A stretch of DNA of 56,370 bases from Clostridia bacterium (GCA_017461945.1 JAFTSB010000015.1:1-56370), one strand, 5' to 3'. Numbered from the stretch's first letter, positions 1 to 8,844 are shown. The notes: generated by a model from the letters alone, not told the origin. A program made the numbers and translations.

Positions 1-2
1 CC

Positions 3-326
3 GGTAACTCCACCAACCCCACTCGCTTCCAGCATCCCGTTGCCGGCACCTACAAGAAGTGGTGCCAGGAGAACGGCAAGCAGTACTTCTCCGTTGCTTC
101 CGGTGGCGGTACCGGCCGTACCCTGCACCCCGATAACATGGCTGCAGGCCCTGCTTCTTACGGCATGACCGATACCCTCGGCCGTATGCACGGTGACGCG
201 CAGTTCGCAGGCTCCTCCTCCGTGCCCGCTCACGTTGAGATGATGGGCCTGATCGGCGCAGGTAACAACCCCATGGTTGGTATGACCGTTGCGGTTGCAG
301 TTGCGATCGAGGAGGCAAGCAAATAA
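3..326 (+). CDS. GGGtGRT family protein, C-terminal part only
   Basis: The gene enters from the left edge, so only about the last 107 residues are present, in the frame whose first full codon is at base 3. The fragment carries the sequence SGGGTGRTLHPDNM that gives the GGGtGRT protein family (about 330 aa, function unknown) its name. It ends in a conserved-looking GAGNNPMVGMTVAVAVAIEE tail. A strong hairpin terminator follows about 90 bases after the stop. A degenerate copy of the same tail and terminator recurs at 2482-2676. Family assignment is by the eponymous motif; no biochemical role can be stated. Confidence 0.8.
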   Translation, partial: GNSTNPTRFQHPVAGTYKKWCQENGKQYFSVASGGGTGRTLHPDNMAAGPASYGMTDTLGRMHGDAQFAGSSSVPAHVEMMGLIGAGNNPMVGMTVAVAVAIEEASK

Positions 327-460
327 TTCTTGCGGTATAAGGCTTTTTGAGATTTGCAGAGTTTTATTGGAACTTTGTAAAACTCAAATCGCACAAAATT
401 GAACAATAAAAAATCGGACACATCATTTTGGGCTTTTGCCCGGATGATGTGTCCGATATT
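260..460 (+). repeat. Direct repeat copy 1: GGGtGRT 3' end plus terminator
   Basis: This stretch aligns with 2482-2676. The shared features are AGGTAACA, exactly 13 bases, then TATGAC, followed by a similar C-terminal coding tail, an AT-rich spacer ending in ATAAAAAA, and a hairpin with GGACACATCAT arms. The copies differ at many positions, so the duplication is old or came from a diverged relative. Confidence 0.75.
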
Positions 461-462
461 TT
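415..462 (+). terminator. Rho-independent terminator after the GGGtGRT gene
   Basis: The arms CGGACACATCAT and ATGATGTGTCCG pair perfectly around a TTTGGGCTTTTGCCCGG loop that folds on itself. The sequence ATATTTTTAT follows. The near-palindromic sequence could also stop transcription arriving from the LysR gene on the other strand. Confidence 0.85.
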
Positions 463-534
463 TATGAGATATTTAAAGTATTTTTGGGTTGGGATATTGG
501 CTATCGATAAGTTGTATTGGTAGACGGTTTATTA

Positions 535-1488
535 TTAGAGGTAAATAATATTATGGGAGTTGCAATACTCCATGACCGCTTTCACAAACTCATTCAAAAG
601 TGTTTGATTACTTGAATCTCTTTTGTATTGTATATAGGTCGTTCGATAGCAATGAGGAGAACGCAACGCAAAATAATACAGATCGTTTTGATCCTGGGGG
701 AACTGTTTTAAAAAGAAATCAGAGGCAACGATCGCGCCAAGCTCCCGTTTCAACATCCGATATCGAGCATCAAACGTTTTTGAATTGATTATCGTACATT
801 GTGCGATAAGATGATCCTTTAGAATGACAGAAAGCCGTTTGTCAGAGTCCGATCTTGTTCCTACTTTGATGAAAGGAATGTGAGAAAGGATTGAAAAATC
901 AGTAATCTCACGTTCAGGTGCAATGTTTCCTGTTGCAAGTTCTTTAAATGAGAGCGCATAATTAACTAACGGCTCTGCTGCGGGATGTTTCTTGTGTATT
1001 ACAACGAATAGTCGTTCTTTTTGTACGGGAATGACGGTATATTCCTTTTCTAACGGATAAAACGTGAATTGCAGGTCAATTAGTTGTTTTTTGAGCTTTT
1101 CCTCCGAAGCATCAATATCTAAAGTTAAGCTGATCCTTGGATGCTTTTGAATCAATACTTGACAAACACTGGGAAAAACAAATTGAACAAACCCAATGTT
1201 TCCACCAACAATCAAACTGCCTTGTTCTATATTGTCGGTTGCCGCTAATTGATTATGGAGTTGGTTTTCCGCTTCATGTATCTCTTCCAAAAAGCCGAGA
1301 TAGATCCGCCCTTTTTCGGTAATGGATATCGGGTGCGTGGAGCGATTGAAGATTTTAAAGCCCAACTCTCCTTCCAACTTTGCAACCGTTGCGCTCAGTG
1401 ACGGTTGAGAAACAAACAATTCCTTCGCAGCTTTTGAAAAGCTTTGTTGCTTCCAAATTGTATATACATATTTCTGTGATAGTTCCAT
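535..1488 (-). CDS. LysR-family transcriptional regulator
   Basis: The 317-aa protein has an N-terminal winged helix-turn-helix (about residues 15-45, SFSKAAKELFVSQPSLSATV) followed by the LysR linker helix and a substrate-binding domain, at the usual family length. The start codon is preceded by AGGAGAG at a good distance. It is divergent from the SGNH lipoprotein gene across a 109-base AT-rich gap. LysR proteins usually control the divergent neighbour, so that lipoprotein is the inferred target. No coinducer can be deduced. The pair sits between the two copies of the GGGtGRT 3' end, which suggests it entered as a unit. Confidence 0.9.
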   Translation of the reverse strand: MELSQKYVYTIWKQQSFSKAAKELFVSQPSLSATVAKLEGELGFKIFNRSTHPISITEKGRIYLGFLEEIHEAENQLHNQLAATDNIEQGSLIVGGNIGFVQFVFPSVCQVLIQKHPRISLTLDIDASEEKLKKQLIDLQFTFYPLEKEYTVIPVQKERLFVVIHKKHPAAEPLVNYALSFKELATGNIAPEREITDFSILSHIPFIKVGTRSDSDKRLSVILKDHLIAQCTIINSKTFDARYRMLKRELGAIVASDFFLKQFPQDQNDLYYFALRSPHCYRTTYIQYKRDSSNQTLLNEFVKAVMEYCNSHNIIYL

Positions 1489-1540
1489 ACGCTCTCCTAT
1501 TATAGACTAAAATATATAAATATTATTTATAAATATATAT

Positions 1541-1569
1541 TTGATTATAACATAAAATCATGATATAAT
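1541..1569 (+). promoter_or_regulatory. Promoter of the SGNH lipoprotein gene
   Basis: TTGATT (1541-1546), a 17-base spacer and TATAAT (1564-1569) form a good vegetative promoter about 29 bases before the start codon. It lies in the LysR/lipoprotein divergent gap. Confidence 0.65.
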
Positions 1570-1597
1570 CAATAGGTAATAAAAAGGAGGTTGTATT

Positions 1598-2467
1598 GTG
1601 AAATTACAAAATTTGATCTGCTTGATATTAGCCATTATTCTTTTTTCTTTTACAGGGTGCTCGACCGTTTCGGAATTGCCTGAATCTTCCGAGGAAGATA
1701 ACAAAGAAGAAAAGGGAGAATTAGAAGTGAAGAAAACCTATTCCATCTTATTTATTGGCAACAGTTACACCTATTATAACGATATGCCTGAGGCAATCTT
1801 CAAAAATCTTGCCAAGTCGGCGGGATACGATATAGAGATCACGTCGATTACCAAGGGGGCTTATACCTTGGAAAAAATGGCGGATCCCAATGATACCTAC
1901 GGTGCACAGGTGGAAAGAGTGCTGACGGGAACAAAAAAATATGATTATGTGATTTTGCAGGAGCAGAGTGCCAGACCTGCCACCATGTCTGCGGGGAATT
2001 TCTACGAGGCAGTTCGCAATCTTTCGGCACGGATTCAAGAGAGTGGCGCAACGCCGATTCTGTATTCTACGTGGGGCAGAAAAAAGGGAAGCAGTACATT
2101 GACGGACAACGGCTGGACCAATGAGAGCATGACATGGAAGTTGGCGGCGGCGTATGAAGCCATTGGCAAGGAACTGAATATTCCCGTAGCGCACGTAGGA
2201 CTTGCGTTTTATGATATCTATACCGCTTCAAGCGCTATCGATCTCTATAACGCCGATAAATCTCACCCAACCTATGCGGGAAGTTATCTTGCGGCAGCGA
2301 CACTTTTTGCTGAGATTTTTAATGAGGATCCGATCGAGGTTAACTATAATGGAAGCTTGTCCGAGGAAAACGCGTTGGTACTCAGACAAGCCGCGGCAAG
2401 AGCCGTTTTTCAAACACCGTCAATTCCTGACGAATACAAAACCACATCCGAGGGCATTGGAAACTGA
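1598..2467 (+). CDS. SGNH/DUF4886-like hydrolase lipoprotein
   Basis: This 289-aa protein starts at a GTG, seven bases after AAGGAGG. Residues 1-21 form a lipoprotein signal ending in the lipobox FTGC (Cys21). An acidic linker of about 25 residues follows, then an SGNH-type catalytic domain. The block I motif GNSYT is at 54-58 with Ser56 as likely nucleophile, and the block V pair is Asp220/His223 in DKSHPT. Its organisation resembles DUF4886-type esterases. Inferred role: cell-surface deacylase or esterase acting on a carbohydrate or peptide substrate under control of the divergent LysR regulator. The substrate is unknown. Confidence 0.8.
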   Translation: MKLQNLICLILAIILFSFTGCSTVSELPESSEEDNKEEKGELEVKKTYSILFIGNSYTYYNDMPEAIFKNLAKSAGYDIEITSITKGAYTLEKMADPNDTYGAQVERVLTGTKKYDYVILQEQSARPATMSAGNFYEAVRNLSARIQESGATPILYSTWGRKKGSSTLTDNGWTNESMTWKLAAAYEAIGKELNIPVAHVGLAFYDIYTASSAIDLYNADKSHPTYAGSYLAAATLFAEIFNEDPIEVNYNGSLSEENALVLRQAAARAVFQTPSIPDEYKTTSEGIGN

Positions 2468-2481
2468 GTGTGAGGCAGAAC

Positions 2482-2548
2482 AGGTAACACTCACAGGCTA
2501 AGTATGACTGTTGTCGTTGCAGTTGCTATCGAAGAGGAAAGTAATTGC
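2482..2548 (+). pseudogene. Decayed copy of the GGGtGRT gene 3' end
   Basis: Translation of the start at 2504 reads MTVVVAVAIEEES, matching the MTVAVAVAIEEAS tail of the gene at 3-326. The spacing of flanking bases is also the same. The original stop codon is lost, so an open frame runs on into the downstream glycosidase-like gene. That fused reading is not believed to be real, because a far better start with promoter and ribosome binding site lies at 2795. The remainder of the copy is absent. Confidence 0.7.
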
Positions 2549-2630
2549 TTGATTTTACTGACTTTCGGGCTTTTGATGGCTTCGACAAGGCGTTGTAAAA
2601 TCCAATTACGAAAATTTAACCATAAAAAAC

Positions 2631-2676
2631 AGGACACATCATTTGGGACGTTCCCTTATGATGTGTCCTGTTTTTT
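2631..2676 (+). terminator. Duplicated rho-independent terminator
   Basis: Twelve-base arms AGGACACATCAT (2631-2642) and ATGATGTGTCCT (2658-2669) are followed by TTTTTT. It is homologous to the terminator at 415-462 and would end the SGNH lipoprotein transcript. Confidence 0.85.
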
Positions 2677-2731
2677 GCTGATCAAGAAAAATGAAAAAAT
2701 TGACATGGGATGCCGAATCATGAAAATAATC

Positions 2732-2760
2732 TTGAATTGGTACAGAAAACATGTTACAAT
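2732..2760 (+). promoter_or_regulatory. Promoter of the glycosidase-like gene
   Basis: TTGAAT, 17 bases, TACAAT, located 34 bases before the start at 2795 and downstream of the duplicated terminator. It marks the start of a separate transcription unit. Confidence 0.65.
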
Positions 2761-2794
2761 GATACTCACAGATATACGAAAGGAGCTTTCGCAA

Positions 2795-5700
2795 ATGAGC
2801 TTTGAAAAATATACACAGATATATGATGGAGAGCCTGTCGGAACGACCGTGAGACCCAAAGGCAGGACGGCAGATTTTCATTTCAGCCTTTCCCGAAAGG
2901 AGAATATCAAATACCGTCTTTTTACGGTTGGCGAGACCGAGCAATTCTATCTGTGGAAGAATGAGCCTGACGGTCCTAACTTCTATCATATGCTGACCGA
3001 CGCGCTTGACGCAAAGCATGCCATTCGTGACAGATACTGCCTTTCTCTTTCCTGCAAGAAATACGAGGACTATCTAAAGCGCATATACAAGAAGGTCATG
3101 TGGAAGCCTATACTTTCCTATCTTAAAATGAACCCCGTGCCAAAGGATTGGAAGGTGGGGCTTACGGTCAGCGCCGCGGGCCTGACCATTCGCCAGGGTG
3201 GATATCTCAGAATGAGGATCGATATACGCCTCAAAAAAAAGGGTGTATCCCCCCGTTCTGTTGCGGGCGAACCCGACGAGCGTATTATAATAGATATTCC
3301 CGAGGGAAGCTACACGGGCAAGCTTCTTTGCCGTGATATATGTATTCCCGAAAATACGGCTCACGTGGGTGTGTTCGTTGAGGGAACGGGATACAAGGGA
3401 GAGTGCTATATCGAGCAGCCTTTTCTGTCTGCCGACGGACAAAATCTTTTGCCGTCCTTTAACGAGAGTACGCAGGATCGCACCCATATGGATTGGACTG
3501 CGCAGTATCTCAGCCGCAAGGAACTTCCCGAATTTCGGGTAAGATTAAACGGCAAGATCATTTACAGCGGCGAGATCTTTGAACGCTGTCACAGACATTC
3601 CGAATGGGAGATCGAGCTTCCTGCACGGCTGCTTTGCGAGGAGAATACGCTTTCCTACGAGCTTATTTCCGATTACCACGATCCGTTGCCCTATACCATA
3701 TACGAGATTGGCATCATCGAGCAGCCCTCGGCGGAGCTTTCCTTGATCGCGGTATCAAAGACTGCCCCTGTGGGTGGAAACGCGCGAGTGCTGATACGTA
3801 CCGAGCGCCCGAATCTTCGTGTCTCTCTTGTTTGTAAAAGCGATTCTCTCTTTGGCAAAAAGGAATGGATCTTTCGAGAGAGGGGACTTCACGGAATACT
3901 GATCGGCTGCGAAAAGCCCTGCACAAACGCCGATTTCCGTCTTGAATGGAACGGTGGCGAGGCGTGCGGACGGGTAGAGCGTATCGTATACCGTGACGAG
4001 GACAACGTCATTACGGGAACGGGCGATATGATATATATCCATCAGGATATCGATAGTATGGAAGAGTATCTTTCTTGGTATATTTCCAACGAGGTTGGCA
4101 ATTTTATGACCATCAGACCTACATACCGTTGGTCGGGAACCAAAGTGCTGAACAAAAAGGTCTTTGAAAAATTTCGCAAGCTGATGAATGAGCTTGATAT
4201 GAAATACGTGCTGATGGAAGATGGGCGTGAGCTTCCCGGAATTTCCACGCAACCCGACTCGGAATTGCTTCGGGGCAAGGGCTTTCTTGGCATCCAGATG
4301 CACGAGCGAGATGGCGCACAGTTCTATTGGAGGCGTAGGGATGCCGTATCGCTTTTCGACGAGCAAAAGTACGATCTTATGTGCTTTGCGTATCAGGAAG
4401 ATCCACAGCATACAAGCTCACACTATGGTGAAGCAAATTACTTTTACCACGATAAGGGCGTGACTGTATGGGCTGACCGTCGGGTCATAGACGATCATGC
4501 CGCAGAGCATGAAAAATCGGTTGCGGCGCTCCGTGCTATTCGAAGAGACCGGGATACTCGCCACACGGGACCTGCCTGTATGTTTAAGTATATGGCTGAG
4601 GCAGGATACACGTGGCTTGGTGCTGAGACGATGTATCAGACCATGGAGCCTATTATGGGCTTTTTGCGAGGTGTGGCCAAGGACAGAGCTATGCCTGCTT
4701 ACGGAGTTCATCACGCTACCCAGTGGTCCACCAGTCCCCACAAAAGCCCTGCCCGCTACCGCCGCTACCGTCTGGCGCTTTACGCTTCTTATATGCAGGG
4801 GGCCAACGACATCAATACCGAAGAGGGCCTTTGGCATTTAGAGGAATATTATGAGCATCACCACCGGTTCAGTGAGGCTTGTACGGAGCATTTGAAGCAG
4901 CAACAGGATTTTTACAAATACGTGTCGACTCACACGAGAAGCGGAAGCTTTTATACCCCTATTGCACTTGCACACGGCAGAGACGACGGTATAACGTTCT
5001 TTGGAAAAAATAAGACTTGGGGACACGGACGCGAGCCACAGAGCTTGGCAGAGGATAGCTGGGATCTTATTACCGCCGTATATCCCAAAGCAAAGCCCGT
5101 AAATTGTATATACATTCACGGTTGTCCCGAGGATGTTCCACAGGGCTTTCATAGCGGCACGCCCTACGGCAATGTGGATGTTATTCCCGTTGAGGGCAAA
5201 ACCTCAACGTGGAATGATTACAAAACCGTCATTTTTATGGGCTACAACCGGTGTGAACAGGCAGACGCACGAAAGATCGCCGACTATGTAAAGCGGGGAG
5301 GGCGCGTATTGCTTACCGACGCTCATCTGACCGTTACCTCGGCGATGACCGATATCAGAAATGGCGAGCTTGCAATACACAAAAACGTCCTTTGCATGAG
5401 TGAGGGCGCACCAAAATTCCTTTTGGATTCGGTGAGCGGTGAGAGTCTGCGAGTATGCGCAAACCCGATGGTGCCCGACGAGGTTCTAGCCTATACCGAC
5501 AGCGGCAGGCCTCTCGTTTGTGTTTATCGCATGGGACAAGGCGAGCTTGTGGTGTTCCATACCAAGGAATATCCCGCACACCCCTCTATACGCAAGCTCT
5601 ATGAGAATGAGATCAAACGCATATGTCAAAAGACGACCGGTGAGGAAAAAATATGGGCAGAGGCCAGAGACGATGTGGAATTTACGGTCTATGACCAAAG

Positions 5701-6016
5701 TAACGGAGCGCGCCATATCTATTTTCTTGCGGTGGATTGGTACACAGCCCCCGACGCTATAAGACAGGCAACGCTGAGACTTGGCGATATTACATACGAA
5801 ATCCCTGTGCCTTTTGGGGTGATGCTGAAATGCGTTTGCAGCAAGGACGTCGCCATTATGGCCGAAAGCGAGGACGGAGAGGTCCTATCTGTAGTAGATG
5901 GCGTTGCAAGCCTGCAGGGAGAGGGAAAGGTTCCCTTCCGTATTTGTAAGGACGGCGAGCAGAGAGTGGAAACGGTCGACTTTGCCGACGGCGGCGTTAG
6001 GTACATTGCTTTATAA
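2795..6016 (+). CDS. Large glycoside-hydrolase-like protein
   Basis: The protein has 1073 residues. The start is placed at 2795 because GAAAGGAG lies just before it and a promoter precedes it; the frame is open further upstream only by running through the GGGtGRT remnant. The N-terminal half looks beta-rich and sandwich-like. A central aromatic-rich region (about 420-740) is compatible with a TIM barrel. Residues about 809-845 (YKTVIFMGYN, then DYVKRGGRVLLTD) resemble the glutamine-amidotransferase-like fold of the beta-galactosidase trimerisation domain. There is no signal peptide, so it is cytoplasmic. I cannot assign catalytic residues or a GH family. It is followed after 30 bases by an epimerase gene, suggesting joint sugar metabolism. 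Confidence 0.7.
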   Translation: MSFEKYTQIYDGEPVGTTVRPKGRTADFHFSLSRKENIKYRLFTVGETEQFYLWKNEPDGPNFYHMLTDALDAKHAIRDRYCLSLSCKKYEDYLKRIYKKVMWKPILSYLKMNPVPKDWKVGLTVSAAGLTIRQGGYLRMRIDIRLKKKGVSPRSVAGEPDERIIIDIPEGSYTGKLLCRDICIPENTAHVGVFVEGTGYKGECYIEQPFLSADGQNLLPSFNESTQDRTHMDWTAQYLSRKELPEFRVRLNGKIIYSGEIFERCHRHSEWEIELPARLLCEENTLSYELISDYHDPLPYTIYEIGIIEQPSAELSLIAVSKTAPVGGNARVLIRTERPNLRVSLVCKSDSLFGKKEWIFRERGLHGILIGCEKPCTNADFRLEWNGGEACGRVERIVYRDEDNVITGTGDMIYIHQDIDSMEEYLSWYISNEVGNFMTIRPTYRWSGTKVLNKKVFEKFRKLMNELDMKYVLMEDGRELPGISTQPDSELLRGKGFLGIQMHERDGAQFYWRRRDAVSLFDEQKYDLMCFAYQEDPQHTSSHYGEANYFYHDKGVTVWADRRVIDDHAAEHEKSVAALRAIRRDRDTRHTGPACMFKYMAEAGYTWLGAETMYQTMEPIMGFLRGVAKDRAMPAYGVHHATQWSTSPHKSPARYRRYRLALYASYMQGANDINTEEGLWHLEEYYEHHHRFSEACTEHLKQQQDFYKYVSTHTRSGSFYTPIALAHGRDDGITFFGKNKTWGHGREPQSLAEDSWDLITAVYPKAKPVNCIYIHGCPEDVPQGFHSGTPYGNVDVIPVEGKTSTWNDYKTVIFMGYNRCEQADARKIADYVKRGGRVLLTDAHLTVTSAMTDIRNGELAIHKNVLCMSEGAPKFLLDSVSGESLRVCANPMVPDEVLAYTDSGRPLVCVYRMGQGELVVFHTKEYPAHPSIRKLYENEIKRICQKTTGEEKIWAEARDDVEFTVYDQSNGARHIYFLAVDWYTAPDAIRQATLRLGDITYEIPVPFGVMLKCVCSKDVAIMAESEDGEVLSVVDGVASLQGEGKVPFRICKDGEQRVETVDFADGGVRYIAL

Positions 6017-6046
6017 CAAGAATTGGTTCAATAAAGGAGCGATATT

Positions 6047-7000
6047 ATGTATTCAAACAAGAGGGCTTTGCTGATTGCCGGCGGCGGCACGTTGGGCACC
6101 TATGTCGCCGAGGAGCTGCTTCGCCTTGGAGCATCGGTCGAGGTGATTTGCCCCGAGGAAAAGGTCTCGGATAACGAGCGCCTGGTATTTCATCAAAGTA
6201 TGGCGACGGAGGAGCTTTTGCGGGAGTTGTTTTCCCAAAAACACTATAACGGTATCGTCAATTTCATACACTACACCGATCCGGAGGAGTATAAACAGAT
6301 CCATCCCCTTCTGATCCAAAACACAGATCATCTCATATTCCTTTCCTCGTACAGAGTCTATGCCAACGAGCAGCACCCCATCACAGAGGAGGCACCGAGA
6401 CTGTCTGACGTTATCACAGATCGGGATTTTCTCGAGAACGAAAAATATGCCGTGCCCAAGGCGCAATGCGAAGATTATTTGCGGCAGGAGTGTGCAGGCG
6501 AGCCATGGACCATTGTTCGCCCCGTGATCTCTTTTTCAAGCAAGCGATTGGATCTTTTGCTTTATTGCGGCAAGGATGTGCTGAAATATGCCGAGCGCGA
6601 TCAGGAAATGCTGATGCCGGATACGGTCAAGGATTACACGGCGGGTCTGGATTGGGCCGGCAATTCGGGAAAGCTGATCGCAAACCTGTTGTTCAAGCCC
6701 GATGCCATGGGAGAGGCCTTTACGGTGTATTCCGGCCACGGCCTGACCTGGGGTGAGGTTGCCGAACGGTACAGCATGCTGACGGGCGTGAAAATTCGTT
6801 GGTGCAGCGAGGAAGAATACGTGCGCAACACCCCAAAGACCGTTAAGGAACCGTGGATGTGGAAATATGACCGAAAATGGAACCGAGACGTCGATTGTTC
6901 GAAAATATTGCGTGTAACAAGGCTTTCTCAAAACGATTTTGCGCCCATCGAGAAAGGCATTCAACACGAACTCGAAAAGTTGGGCTGGATCCCAAAGTGA
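6047..7000 (+). CDS. NAD-dependent epimerase/dehydratase (extended SDR)
   Basis: The 317-aa protein has a Rossmann motif GGGTLG at residues 12-17 for dinucleotide binding. It has an SSYRVY strand followed by the catalytic Tyr134-x-x-x-Lys138 (YAVPK), as in extended short-chain dehydrogenases such as sugar-nucleotide epimerases. A TDVxxYxAGL-like cofactor/substrate region follows. The start at 6047 follows AAAGGAG and lies 30 bases after the stop of the large glycosidase-like gene, so the two are probably cotranscribed. Substrate is unknown; a sugar or sugar-nucleotide is likely. Confidence 0.8.
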   Translation: MYSNKRALLIAGGGTLGTYVAEELLRLGASVEVICPEEKVSDNERLVFHQSMATEELLRELFSQKHYNGIVNFIHYTDPEEYKQIHPLLIQNTDHLIFLSSYRVYANEQHPITEEAPRLSDVITDRDFLENEKYAVPKAQCEDYLRQECAGEPWTIVRPVISFSSKRLDLLLYCGKDVLKYAERDQEMLMPDTVKDYTAGLDWAGNSGKLIANLLFKPDAMGEAFTVYSGHGLTWGEVAERYSMLTGVKIRWCSEEEYVRNTPKTVKEPWMWKYDRKWNRDVDCSKILRVTRLSQNDFAPIEKGIQHELEKLGWIPK

Positions 7001-7024
7001 CACGCAAGGGGTGGTGCTATTTGA

Positions 7025-7067
7025 AAAAACACGGATGCATTTCAAACAGAAATGCACCCGTGTTTTT
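7025..7067 (+). terminator. Terminator after the epimerase gene
   Basis: A 19-base arm beginning AAAAACACGG pairs, with one mismatch, with an arm ending CCGTGTTTTT around an AAACA loop. The flanking A and T runs make it bidirectional, so it also ends the minus-strand gene at 7100. Confidence 0.85.
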
Positions 7068-7099
7068 CTTGCTATCTTCGTATAAAGGTGACAGGCAGA

Positions 7100-7585
7100 T
7101 TATTTTTTGATTTCGACCGTTTCAAAATCATTGTATGTGACTTCTTCGATCTCGAAAGAAAACTTCAAATCCGAGAAATCGGCTTCATAAACCTGCTTGT
7201 GCTTTTCGGTAATATCCATGCGCCAGTTTAATTTGAAATCCTCTTCACTTTCGGGCTTAAAATCACCGCTGAAGGAGGCTTCACCAGAGCTTAGCACATT
7301 GTCGTTTTGGTCCATGATCTTGAATGTGCCGACAATTCCGTTTATTTCCATTTTGCTCTCGTTTTTAATGGTACATACAAAGTCACAGGAGATTGAATAA
7401 CTTGAGACAGAGCTGTTCTGCTTTTCTGTGACGACCAATTCTATTTTTTTGGCGGCTTTTCGTGCTGCTCTTTCTTCACCCGCTTGTTTTGCGGAAATAC
7501 AGCCGTAGAAGAAAACCAATGTTGCTATAACTAACAGAATAATGGTTACTTTTTTTATGATTGCATTTGTCCGTTCGGCATTCAT
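7100..7585 (-). CDS. Membrane-anchored FxLYD-like protein of the XRE module
   Basis: A 161-aa protein. The start at 7585 has AAAGGAGG upstream; a longer frame would begin with a weak TTG. Residues 9-28 are a hydrophobic segment ending FFYGC, so it is either a lipoprotein with an imperfect lipobox (Cys29) or a single-pass anchored protein. A charged KQAGEERAARKAAKK stretch follows. An extracytoplasmic beta-rich domain then has a pattern (VCTIKNES, then INGIVGTFKIMD) like FxLYD/Ig-like repeats. It lies 17 bases after the 398-aa membrane protein and is cotranscribed. Function is unknown. Confidence 0.75.
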   Translation of the reverse strand: MNAERTNAIIKKVTIILLVIATLVFFYGCISAKQAGEERAARKAAKKIELVVTEKQNSSVSSYSISCDFVCTIKNESKMEINGIVGTFKIMDQNDNVLSSGEASFSGDFKPESEEDFKLNWRMDITEKHKQVYEADFSDLKFSFEIEEVTYNDFETVEIKK

Positions 7586-7602
7586 GTTGTGTTCCTCCTT
7601 TA

Positions 7603-8799
7603 TCAAACGTTAAGGTCTTCTTCCTTTGCGGGTTCCATACCCAAAGAAGCCAGCTTTTTGTTCAGCACTTGCAAAAGATCAGCTTTGCGTTTTTTCTCAT
7701 AGTTGCGAATTGCATTTTGACAGGCGACGGATGCCTCGGTGTTGGCATCACGCGTTTGCTTTTGGATGCGTTCGCGTGTTTTCTTTGTATAGATCATCGA
7801 GAAAACCGAAAGACCGACCGCACCAAGGAAGCAGGCGATCACGGGGAACAGGAACTTCACAAAAAGAGAAAAAATAATAGATAGCGCCAACAGAGTTACG
7901 CCGGACAAAGAGAAGATCTTAGTGGCTTCCCATACCTTGGGCTCCACTTCGCTGTCTCTTTTTTTGTTTTCTGCTGCGGTTTGACTCGTCAGCTTTGCCT
8001 TCTCTGCCTCAACGCTGATAGGGTTGGGGATTCCGGAGGGGGACATGGTCATGCCGCCAAACGCAAATCCTCTCTTTTGATAAGACTTTCCTCGATATGT
8101 AATGCCGGTTTTGTATTCCGGTGCCTTTATCAATATTGCAAGGGTGGGATCATACTCTGTCATGCGATAGGAAATATTTCTGGAGTGATCGCCCGGCAGA
8201 GAATGAAAAGTTTCACCTTCAATGACAGGCGTCTGCGCATGATAAGCCTGCTGCATCAGCTCGGGGGTGATCACCATTTCCGGATCCCCTGCTAATGCAG
8301 CAGCGGAATAATCGGAAAGCTGATCGGCTCGAAAATCTCTTAAAAATCGAGATTTGCTAAACGAACTATTGTTATCCACACATTCGACAGAAGACACATG
8401 GCCCGAATGCTCGCCATTTCCCGCGCTCCAATCCGTAACGATGCGAGTTTTGGTGACCTGACGCTGGCGTTCCTCCTGTCTGTATTTTGTTACCGGAACC
8501 TGTTCGGTGCGTTTTGTGGTGGAATTGTATTTGCTCTCATAGGCCGTGTAAGGAATTTTTTCATAGTAGGTTTCGAAATCGGTATATGTTTCGGTTCGGT
8601 TGTGTCCGATTTCGCCGCTCCAAGCCGTGCAGTAATTTGCTTCGGCAAAAAGCACGCGATACTGTTCATCTGTGATTTCCTCAAGATCCAGATCAAATAC
8701 CTCCATTGGTACATCGTCTTGAGCGAGCGAAATCCAGGCTTTTCGTTTGAATTCTTCTTTTTTGAATGCGGGATTGATTTTTGCAAGCCGATTCTCCAT
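7603..8799 (-). CDS. Uncharacterised membrane protein, first gene of the XRE module
   Basis: The 398-aa protein starts after AAAGGAG. It has a soluble N-terminal part of about 290 residues rich in Tyr, Thr and Arg. Two adjacent hydrophobic segments (about 297-340) follow, then a strongly basic tail (KKTRERIQKQTRD and NYEKKRKAD) likely to be cytoplasmic. I recognise no family. It is the first gene of a two-gene leftward operon whose promoter is overlapped by a palindrome likely bound by the divergent XRE protein. Inferred role: envelope stress sensing or a small regulated membrane device. A phage- or conflict-related role is possible but not shown. Confidence 0.75.
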   Translation of the reverse strand: MENRLAKINPAFKKEEFKRKAWISLAQDDVPMEVFDLDLEEITDEQYRVLFAEANYCTAWSGEIGHNRTETYTDFETYYEKIPYTAYESKYNSTTKRTEQVPVTKYRQEERQRQVTKTRIVTDWSAGNGEHSGHVSSVECVDNNSSFSKSRFLRDFRADQLSDYSAAALAGDPEMVITPELMQQAYHAQTPVIEGETFHSLPGDHSRNISYRMTEYDPTLAILIKAPEYKTGITYRGKSYQKRGFAFGGMTMSPSGIPNPISVEAEKAKLTSQTAAENKKRDSEVEPKVWEATKIFSLSGVTLLALSIIFSLFVKFLFPVIACFLGAVGLSVFSMIYTKKTRERIQKQTRDANTEASVACQNAIRNYEKKRKADLLQVLNKKLASLGMEPAKEEDLNV

Positions 8800-8844
8800 A
8801 GCGTATACTCCTTTTTAATAGTGTCGGGATTGCCCCAAAAAAGT

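Larger units (their letters stand above)
2482..2676 (+). repeat. Direct repeat copy 2: GGGtGRT tail plus terminator
   Basis: Partner of 260-460. It retains the C-terminal coding tail, the ATAAAAAA run and the GGACACATCAT hairpin, with scattered substitutions and small indels between. Confidence 0.75.

Noticed and set aside
2504-2794. N-terminal extension of the glycosidase-like protein
   Set aside because: It consists of the decayed GGGtGRT tail, a terminator and a promoter. The start at 2795 has a proper binding site.
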